This document shows positions 55,444-64,000 of a stretch of DNA of 64,000 nucleotides, piece by piece. Each line of letters begins with the position of its first letter. The stretch's first letter is position 1. Made by a program: the position numbers and the translations under genes. A model generated the notes under the pieces. It worked only from the letters and a program-made list of their open reading frames with translations. It ran no database searches and was not told where the DNA came from. Source of the DNA: Ectocarpus siliculosus (lineage: Eukaryota; Sar; Phaeophyceae; Ectocarpales; Ectocarpaceae); contig FN649750.1 in the NCBI GenBank assembly GCA_000310025.1, forward strand, positions 3,940,163-4,004,162, given 5' to 3'.

Positions 55444-55813
55444 TCAGTGCAGGTACTTCCGAAAGTTTCGGTAGCAGAAGCGTAAGTACCAATAATCCAC
55501 CGAGAAACGCGCGAGGTGAATGGGATCCATGCCCTCCGCGAATGTCTGAAAAGGGTTGCACAGTCTTCAATACTACAGACGCAGATCCAAACAGGAGTCC
55601 GCGCTAGCACATGTAATGATGAGCCGTTGTTTCCGGTTGAATGGTGTCAAGACAGCGTGCCTAAATACAAAGTTCGACTGGGAGGATGAAAAGAGCGGAA
55701 TGCGCCGCCCTTACCGCCCTTACCTCTGTCGCGCCGGAAATAGAAGGGATGTAGTCGGTGACGCGCAGGTGGAACCGGCCGTGGGCCATGATCAGGTGCA
55801 GGTGCGGGGCCAT
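55444..55813 (-). CDS. Small two-exon gene model, unrecognised
   Basis: Exon 1 (55813-55724) opens at an ATG and encodes MAPHLHLIMAHGRFHLRVTD plus ten residues, ending in phase 0 at donor GTAAGG. Exon 2 follows acceptor CCCTTTTCAG at 55545 and reads TFAEGMDPIHLARFSVDYW, then RNFRKYLH to a TGA (55444). Alternatively exon 2 stops at donor GTACTT (55490/55489) and joins further exons. About 63 residues, basic, His-rich N-terminus. Family unknown. Confidence 0.35.
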
Positions 55814-56299
55814 ATTTTATCCTGTCGGACGACAACACAGGACAAGCCGGTCGTGGTGTTGGTGTTGGTTTGCGTGACGGTGTTGTTGATGTTGCCCTTG
55901 GCACTGCTGCTCTGCCGCGGTTGTTGTTGCTATTGCCGCGACTTCAATATTCCTGCCACTGCTTTTGCTGATGCTTGCTGCAAACTATAACTCCACAGTA
56001 AGCGTTAACCTCATTTGTTGGTACTTCACTCCATGGAGACCAGCTTGCTTGTTCACCCTGAACCGGCCGCCGTCGCTGTTCACGCAACAGCAGATACCTT
56101 TTCCCTTTGGGCTTTCGGCAAAATCGGCAATATATTTGCTAGAAAAGCTATACATGCACGCGTAATGTTCGCGAGTCGATGTATTTCTTCGGCCGCATGC
56201 ATGATATGGCCGCTGGACTATTGGGTTTGGGGATCTTGTTTGTTGTTATATTGGGTTCATATTTATTTTTGTTTCAATTCTGGGGACGAAATATTGTTG

Positions 56300-56400
56300 T
56301 TGTTGTTGCCGTCACATTAAAACAGTTCCGTCCTCTCTGCCCAGTACCTACTTCTCCCAAAAAGAGGGTATACGAAAATAAAAATGTACCCGACGGGCAT
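56300..56400. repeat. Short dispersed repeat shared with 59372-59515
   Basis: GTTGTTGTTG...TCACATTAAAAC, TTCCGT, AGAGGGTATACGAAAATAAAAATG-type blocks in the same order and spacing class as at 59372-59515. Function unknown. Confidence 0.5.
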
Positions 56401-56522
56401 ATGTAAACATTAGTTGTGTTTCCTTAGTTGTTTTTGTATATATGAAATCGTTTGGGTAGAAAAACAATCGCGCCTTGGAGGAATTGTTTCGGGTGTCCAT
56501 TTGTTATTCGAGCGAAGCGAGA

Positions 56523-56606
56523 TTTCAAATCTGACCTGAGGTCTCAGCGCAATACTTTGTGATTTTTCAAATCTGACCTGAGGTCTCAGCGCAATATTTT
56601 GTGATT
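56523..56606. repeat. Two-unit tandem repeat (about 42 bp)
   Basis: TTTCAAATCTGACCTGAGG through CAGCGCAATA and TTTGTGATT, twice in tandem with one C/T difference. Confidence 0.9.
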
Positions 56607-57109
56607 GGGTTTTTTTAATATTTTCAGTTTAAGGGCGTTTTAGGGTACCATATACAGTCCAGATGCGCTCCGCTGGTGCAGGGTACTCACTTTACCGAAA
56701 CAAGGTACACTGCAGGACTATCGAAGGTGCAATACTCATTGCAGCGCCGGCGCACGGCAGTATGCGTCGTGCTGTATGGTATTTGAAAACGTCGCGAAAC
56801 AGCTACAAACAGCTGCAGTTTACATCGGGAGTGAATTCTCAAAAATTAAAAGGTGTTGTCTTGTACGCTTGTACCTTCCAACAATACCACGATGTGGCTC
56901 GACGAACAACCTCTCTGGTAGTACTGCACGTCTTCAGTAGTGTGGAAGCCTGTCACGACATAATCGTATATCCATCAAATGTGTGTACTTTCACATTTTT
57001 CAAAACCTCCCCGAAAGACCAACGATATCCACTGTCAATAAAGCGCACTACTGCGTTGGAACACTTAAGTGCTCAACATTTCACTAAACCAACGATCTAG
57101 TGCGAGGCA

Positions 57110-57812
57110 CGCACCTTCAGTCTCCTCATCTCGATCGCCTTGCCGCTGGCATGGAGGGTCCCGTGTTCGTGTACCACGAGTGTACCCTGGTCGTTTCGAT
57201 GACTCCGTCCGAACGTAGCAAGGCTTCCTCCCTCACGTGTAGCATCTCCACAAGGCATGGTGCACCGAAATAATCGGGTAACGGGTTGTGCGCGTGAGTC
57301 GTACGGTTAAAGACGAACATACCAAATCAGATGGAAACCTCTCGGCTGTGGATCTGACACCTCCAGCGCCGGGCCCCCACGGCTGCCAACGTGGATCTGA
57401 GCCCTCTTCTTTCCTGGGGAAATTCCGATCTGTGGTTCACGTAGACCCAAAGGTGCAACCGACAGCTACACCATAGACGAGCGGATCCACACACAATACC
57501 CACCCAACGTTCCAACGGCCGCCAGCCAATGAGACTTCCAACACGACAAGCCAACGTACTTCTTGCACTGGTCGCATTCGGGTATTCATGCCTTCTGCCC
57601 TCTACCCGTTATTGCACTGCATTCTGACGAAACGTGATACTGCCGCCGTGTTATGCACCAGTCGATGAGATCGCCAACCAGCGAGCGAAAGAGTCTAGCT
57701 CCCAAGACAAGCGCGAATGGTGTGGCCTGCGTGGGGCGTGCGCGGAGAGACGGAGTATCATCAGGATACCACCAAGATCTCAGCCACGGTATCCATATTT
57801 CACTGGCGTTCG
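57110..57812 (-). pseudogene. Paralogue of the secreted-protein gene with exon 1 deleted
   Basis: On the minus strand, sequence like 19091-19250 (ATATGGATACC, ATCTTGGTGGTATCCTG) joins sequence like 19590 onward (GTATCACGTTTCGTCA), so the leader exon is missing. Exon 2- and 3-like parts follow: GATCGGAATTTCCCC, then EMLHVREEALLRSDGVIETT and an EMRRLK|GTGCGT donor. Frameshifts relative to the 19.3-kb gene make it a pseudogene. Confidence 0.6.
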
Positions 57813-60242
57813 GTTCTTCAGGTGAACTCGAATACCCATCCAAAAGATTGGTTTCCTCATCACTCTTTAGACAAATTGACAACCGAGTCCTGACCCTTCG
57901 ATCGGGACATGTTTCCTGGAATGGGTAGTCTTCGTATTGCTGTTTGGAAGAGCTTTCTTCGAAGAGGAGACCCATCCCACATGTGAATGAACGAACATTG
58001 TCGTGGTTCCCACCCACTTACAACATCAATTTGCACCTAGTTCACAGATGAATTCGAATCCACATCGATCGATCGTCGGGTTTGTTTCTCCATCGCACTC
58101 GGTACTATGGTAGGTAGGGTGGAGTAATGAGCCGCGGGGTAGCCGACTCAAACCTCGCAGTAGTCAATCTACGATGATTTGTGCTATGGCGGGTGGCAGT
58201 CGATCATCAATAAAAAATGCTCAATAGCTCCTGCAACGAACGGCCGTTCTCGCGTGTATCTACAGCACTATCGTAGGCTACACAAGATACCACACCCCCT
58301 GGACCAATTTCAAAGGTCCCACCAATTTCAAAGCTCGGTTGCCCCACACCACAAAGAGTGGCGGTGCCGAAAGTGTTGATGTGGGAGCCGTCTCGTGGAG
58401 AGCTTTCCAACATCTTGCTGGGTGTACGCATCCTTTTCGACGTGGCGTCCTCGAGGTTTAAAAAGCGGTGCAGGGGGTGTGTTAATATTCGCAACATACT
58501 GTTAACGTCATCCAGACGTTCCCCCACCGATCCGGGTTTTCGGTGGTTTCTCTGCACAGGGTGACGCAACAGCAGTTATGAAACTATTCCCCACGAGCGG
58601 TGTGTGTGCAACGCCTTGTGTGGCGGCTATTGGAGAACATGGGGCTATAGGACCCATGGGACCTGAGGTGGCGAGAGTCGGCAAAATGCATGTATGCGAG
58701 AAAGAACACCGACCGTGGCAGGCACTGGTTTGTTTCCAGGTGAAACGTCCCTACGCACCGAAGCAGCAGCAATGTCGATGGCATCCACCACGAGCTGTGT
58801 CCATGGCTCCATTCCCTCGCGAGCGCTGTCTTGGGCCTCCCAGAGGGTGTTTCCTCTGTTTCAACTGCGAGACTGCTTCTGTGGGTGTTTGAGATCTCTG
58901 ATTCTTTGGTCCTCCATATATTTCTTCTACGACTCCGCGGGGATCGGGGTGCGTATCTCGTTGCGGGTACAAATGGCGGTGAAACACGGCCATCTGCTGT
59001 CGGAGCACGACCAAACCGGTGCGGTAAAGAGCACCCTATTTTTCTTGTTCCTCACACATGCCTCACACGCCAGCAGATCGACAATCGGTGCCCTATAGAC
59101 CTCGTGCTGGTCGATAAGGGTACGATTCGGGCAATCGTTTATATTGAAACTTGGGCCCCTGGTAGATAGAGCCTGTTTTTCCCTCCTTGAAAGAATGGTC
59201 GCGCTTCACGTTCCGCGGCTCCTTAAAACTACCCACCTTTGATATTCGATTGAGGAAATTTTGGTTGAATGGACTACAATATTATTCAATATGACACTTT
59301 CGAAAATGATTAATCAGATCAGGTACGACAACGACCTTCAGTGGTTCCCACGCACACGAAACCTAACCTGATTGCTGTTGTTGTTGTCTTCACATAAAAA
59401 ACAAAATTCCGTTCTACCCTCTTCTGTCGGTACAAGTCTAACACTTGACGCAGTCGATTCCCGTGGTCACAGGCTAACTAACCCAAAGAGGTATACGAAA
59501 CAAAAAATGAACCCGAAGTGTCCGCAAGTCAATAGAAATAAACGACGGATAGTCTAGGACACTCCGCTCGCCTCTACACGCTATGCGAGGTACCCATAGA
59601 CTGGGAAAAAGAAAGAAAAAGAAAAAGGAGGAGGAGAGAGCAGATGGGAAGAAGGGAAAGAGAGAGAGAAACAACACAGAGAAGACACGCGCCGGAGTCA
59701 CTACCGTAGCGACAAACAAACAATCAAGCACAACAACACAAGACAACTCAAAACAATCTACCGCAAGGAGGGCCACCCCAGACCGCCAAATTTTGCACGT
59801 CATCGTCCGTGGCGGGTCGGTGCAATGGTGCAGTGCCTGGGGGGGGAGGGGGTAAGTTATTCAAGGGGTTCAATCCGGCACAGCATTTCGCACCACTCGG
59901 TCCGCCTGTTCGCTTTTCCTGTCTTCCCTCGCCGTCTCGTCTGTCTTCCTCGCCCCTCCCTTCCCAGTGGTTGTTGCCGTGTTCGTGCTGTTGCCGGGCG
60001 TCTTGTTTCGTTTGAGCGCTTGTTGTCGGCAAGCTTCCTCTTCTTTCTTGTGCCAGGAGGTCATGAACCTCTTAGCTCCCTGCAGTACCCCCGTATGCCA
60101 CGGTACACCCCGCTCCACCTTCGCTGCTTCCATCCAAATTGTTTGTTGAGGGGACTCCGAAGGCGCATGGCTCGGTGCCCGTAGATCCGTGCTCTGCCTC
60201 GAACATCTTGGGGTCGTCCTTCAGGCACTTTTGCTGATTTTG
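57813..60242. other. Unassigned sequence
   Basis: ORFs at 58578-58892, 58694-59169 and others overlap in several frames with no motif or splice support. 59372-59515 carries a short repeat shared with 56300-56400. GA-rich low complexity at 59603-59690. Confidence 0.4.
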
Positions 60243-60857
60243 CTCCCCCCCCCGGTGTTTGCCATCGGGGTTTGGGTTTTCGTCGCTTGGCAACGACGTT
60301 GTAAAACAAGCCCCCCACTCGGTGTTTGCCATCGGGATTGGGTTTTCGTCGCTTGGCAACGACGTTGTAAAACAAGCCAACTCACTTCGTGAACTCGGCA
60401 ACCAGGTTACCGTTTTTTTTTTTTTACCTCGTTTTTTTTTTTTGGCGGTAACCATAATGGTGGTCGAGTAGATTATGTTGTGCGGGGTCGAGAACCCTTA
60501 CTCCGCGCAACGGGGGATGATTGCACCAGGTTGTGTTAAAATGGTCAAGCTTCCTCGAGGCAGCTACACAGTGCTTACAAGTGTCTGTGGAAGTGAAAGC
60601 ACCAGAAAATAAATTAAGTCATACGCAGCTGTCATCCGTAGGCAAGGAAGTAAGCACAAGATGCCGAACACCGTTTAGCAGGATGCAGCTCACCCTTCAT
60701 GGGACTCGCGGAATACCTCACGGCGCTTCGCGTTTGGTGATGTGAGACCATGGTCCGGTGAGAACCCGGCGTGTTCCGTCCCGGTTTTGTAGGGATGGGA
60801 GGTCAATGGTTTAAGGATTACGGCATGCAGGATTAGGAGTCCCCCCCCCCCCCCCCC
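60243..60857 (+). repeat. Poly-C-ended repeat family R2, copy 1
   Basis: Two head blocks (GTTTTCGTCGCTTGGCAACG...GTAAAACAAGCC at about 60275 and 60341), T-rich runs, CGAGTAGATTATG, GGGTCGAGAACCC, an AAATAAATTAAGTC block, then GTAGGGATGGGAGGTCAATGG and a terminal C run (60841-60857). Confidence 0.85.
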
Positions 60858-61394
60858 TCGGCCTTGTTTGCCATCGGGGTTTGGGTTTTCGTCGCTTGGC
60901 AACGACGTTGTAAAACAAGCCATTTCACTTCGTGAACTCGGCAACCAGGTCACCGTTTTTTTTTTTACCTCGGTTTTTTTTTTGGCGGTAACCATGAATG
61001 GTGGTCGAGTAGATCATGTTGTGCGGGGTCGAGAACCCTCACTCCGCGCAACGGGGGATGATCGCACCACGTTGTGTTAAAATGGTCAAGCATCCTCGAG
61101 GCAGTTACACAGTGCTTGTAACTGTCTCTGGAAGTGAAAGCACCAGAAAATAAATTAAGTCATACGTAGCTGTCATCCGTACGCAAGGAAGTAAGCACAA
61201 GATGCCGAACACCCTTAGCAGGATGCAGCTCACCCTTCATGCGACTCGCCAAATACCTCACGGCGCTTCGCGCTTGGTGATGTGAGAGCCTGGTCCGGTG
61301 AGAACCCGGCGTGCTCCGTCCCGGCTTTGTAGGGATGCGAGGTCAATGGTCAAACGACTACGGCATGCACGACTATGAGTACACCCCCCCCCCC
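60858..61394 (+). repeat. Poly-C-ended repeat family R2, copy 2
   Basis: Head-to-tail next copy with one head block; about 95% similar to copy 1 by eye. Ends GTACACCCCCCCCCCC near 61394. Confidence 0.85.
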
Positions 61395-64000
61395 AGCTCG
61401 CCAAGCATCAACCGTTGGGGGGTCGCCCCAGTCGATACATATATTGTTTCTTCGGATTAATTCGAACACGCATCATGAGGTTTTCTTCCTCATCGCTCAC
61501 AAAACCGACTACAGATTCGGCCTCCGATTGGAGCTATTTTTCTAGTTTCTCGGGTGGGTAGCGCCTCGAGGTACTGGTTGTGACCGTACTCCTGTACTCC
61601 GTACTATAGAACATGGTTCATCCGATGCGAATCAACGAACTTTCGAGGTGTCAACCCACGTACAATATTGAACCAGAACAGTGACCGGCCGCTTCCCATA
61701 GCGCCGTGCCTTGTCGTGCCTCTCTCTCTCTCTCTCTGCATCCCAACATTGTACAATAGAACAACGGTTGGAGGTGGGATGACGGAAAGCATGCTCAGCG
61801 GACGTCGTTTGCTGAACACGAGATGTTCATGTGGCAGAAGACCGCACACGCACGCGCTGTGTAGTGGGCCAAGTTCAAGGTTTCAACCGCATGCACTCCA
61901 TATGTACAATACATGAGTAAAGCGTAGAGAATGCACCAGGGGCCTGACTCCATTCCATGCAAGTGTTAGATTTGAGGGGATGCGAGGTGTCGACAACCAT
62001 TGGAGGCTCTAGCAGATCGCCGGAGCCAGTTTGCCCAGCCAGGTGGGTTTGACTTCAGCAACCAGTTTCAGAGAGCTATATGCCTCGCGACGAACTCCCT
62101 TCTCACGCACCTACAAGTCGGTGCAGTGGGTTTGGCAGTGTGCCCAAATACTCACCCCAAAATTTCACTATCATATGAGAAGTCATGCGATTGGAGGGGG
62201 TCTCAGGTGCCCTAAGGCTAGTTCTGTTTCATGCATCAGGTTGGGCTGCAAACATGTTTCATATGTTTACGGGGTACCGGGGGCATGGGATCTGCATGAG
62301 AGAGAAGTCAGTCGGCCTCAAAAACACCGACCTCGCCCCTGTCATACCAACGACACGAAACACTCCGAATGCCCGGATTCCAAGTGAACGCAAACGCCAA
62401 GTTTTGGTTTCGCCTCTAGTCGCATGCTCCCCCACCACTTGTGGGAGAATTACTCCAAAACCAACAGCGTGCAGTTTCCCCCGCCAACGAGTAGTGAGCT
62501 TTCGAACTGGAAATGCCACACACATGTATGGTATATTTACCCTACAACGCAGACACGCCGGACGTTCGACCTCCAGGCAAGCCGCAAGAATGAAAAGAAG
62601 GCCGTTCTTGGCCACCTGCCGTGAACAAATGTCTGCGCCCCGATCCGTCCATGACGTTTGGCATTTAGGCACTCCTCGTGACACCCACGCCTTGGACAAA
62701 CTCCCCATAAGACGTTGTCACACAAAGAGCCGCTCAAAGATTTGACTGTACACCACACGAGGAGCACTGAAAGTTAAGATAGTGTGTTTTGTCGCAAGTG
62801 ATGTTGCGTAACCAAGGGCTGACACACAGTGCTGTCACACGCCTCTTGCGCAAGTGCCAGACAGTCAGAGGGAGCTGCTGCGTCCCAGTACCCACACCAA
62901 CTGGCGATCATGAAGGCAGCCCGAGGACCTAGCTGATTCGCATCTATGTGTGTGCAACCTGGACCCATCGTGCAAATGAAACCACCTTCCAAACGTGGCT
63001 GTCGCCCATGGCAGCGATAGAACTGTCTCATCAAGAGCATTCCGAAACGTGGGCATCCTATTCATCATAGGGAAATCGAGCTTTGAAATTCGGACCTCGA
63101 TCGGTGCCATTGGGCTTATCCGAAAGCATAACGCTGCACGCAGACGGCACGCTGACGTGTATTCTACATAGCGCGCCTGGAGGCACGAGCACATAACTAC
63201 TCGTCACTACGAACATGGAGGCAGAAAGGTGGAACAAGCGCCGATGTTATCATGCCCTGTCGGGCAAAAGGAGACGAACAATTCGCCAATCAAACACACA
63301 GCGAAGAGACATGGGTGCTACGGGCTAGCTGTAGACGATCAAGACGCACTAGGAGGCGGTTCGAAGTGGAAAAGGCGTCAAACAGATATGCGAGAGGCGA
63401 CAGAAAGGGTAGCTCTGCAAAACTGGGGCACACTAGGCGGGGCGGTGGTCCAGCTGACCAATGAGGCAAGGAGCTGCACGTCGCCGAACCAAGCACTCAT
63501 TCAGGCCACATTTGTAAATATTCACTGACCTTCTACGTCGCCGTCCGGCCCCACCCCCTCAAACTCATCCCTGCCAATGTCGCTGCCTCTGATCTCATCC
63601 AATCTGCTTGATATAGTAGTTGGGTGCAGATAGCTCGTTTCATCACCTGCATTTCGTCGGTGATGCAGCGACCGGTGGGGGTTCAGGTGCATGCATGCGA
63701 GCGAAAGGGATCGAAGGAAGAGTGAAAGAGGCAGGGGGACTTGGCACGACTACGTAGGTTTACGAGTGTTCATAAACGCGTTGTGGGTGTGTTCGTCATC
63801 AAACCGCGCTTTGAACAACTATGTAAACTACCAACATCTCGCATCCTGTGCGAAGCTGTGGTGTTTCTGGGTGGGTAGGGTTGTATCGCAGCAGTGCCGA
63901 CACCTCCAGTACGTTCTGTGGTATAGGGGGGATATATCAAGATCATGGGTGGGCTCTCGCTTGCCCTCGCTAGTGCATGGGAAAGCATTCGGTGCTGTCG
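61395..64000. other. Right-hand unassigned region
   Basis: No recognised gene. The longest frames (62185-62745 plus, 62259-62708 minus) overlap on opposite strands and neither shows domain or splice evidence. A CT microsatellite lies at 61721-61737. Confidence 0.45.

Noticed and set aside
60990-61060. tRNA-type A and B boxes in repeat R2 (TGGTCGAGTAG, then GGGTCGAGAACCC)
   Set aside because: The A-like box fits the consensus, but the B-like box does not and the spacing is too short for a tRNA-derived promoter.
61600-63528. Several 100-190 codon ORFs near the right end
   Set aside because: Overlapping on both strands without motifs, splice sites or repeats; left unannotated.

Overview
This is eukaryotic nuclear DNA, most likely from a brown alga or a close stramenopile (Ectocarpus-like). 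That is inference from gene style: GC-rich exons cut by many GT-AG introns in all three phases, a heterokont-type plastid presequence with Phe at the likely cleavage site, long CAG/GGC runs in coding sequence, and a dense mix of copia, tyrosine-recombinase, Helitron-like and LINE fragments. There is one assembly gap (28965-29413).

Layout. Positions 76-1518 (minus, partial) hold a plastid-targeted methyltransferase-like membrane protein. It diverges across about 240 bp from a 13-exon plus-strand gene (1756-16313). Every splice phase of that gene closes, giving 866 codons: a Q/G-rich protein with DPF/NPF motifs, a ubiquitin-interacting-like helix and a PH-like C-terminal region, probably an endocytic adaptor. 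Positions 19274-20337 hold a small secreted-protein gene whose 3' end runs into transposon sequence. Degenerate relatives of it lie near 38.9, 51.8 and 57.4 kb.

From about 20.3 to 50.9 kb the window is mostly nested mobile DNA. The main element is a tyrosine-recombinase (YR) element present as three gene copies (20.3/23.5-24.9, 34.1-35.5 and 44.6-46.5 kb) plus a detached leader at 43.5 kb. Its pieces show A1-YR-B1-A2-B2 split direct repeats, as in Ngaro/DIRS elements, but no reverse transcriptase is seen. Copy 1 is split by a 3.1-kb non-autonomous LTR retrotransposon (20345-23479) with LTRs that look identical and a GGCTT target duplication; its A2 repeat is cut by a Helitron-like fragment. 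A second LTR element of copia type (47156-50924, minus, GATAG duplication) keeps a Gag N-terminus and a stop-ridden RT/RNase H end. A third, 5' copia fragment (33005-34071) abuts YR copy 2. Helitron-like N-terminal fragments lie at 24.9-26.5 and 31.4-33.0 kb. LINE 3' ends lie at 40.1 and 42.1-42.6 kb, together with a related repeat family ending in poly-C.

From 51 to 64 kb there are CATG-centred palindromic arrays, a three-copy degenerate exon module with a long inverted repeat centred near 54.17 kb, a possible two-exon minus-strand gene near 55.5-55.8 kb, poly-C repeat copies at 60.2-61.4 kb, and a tail where nothing can be assigned. Exon boundaries come from splice sites and phase only; no transcript or database evidence was available.
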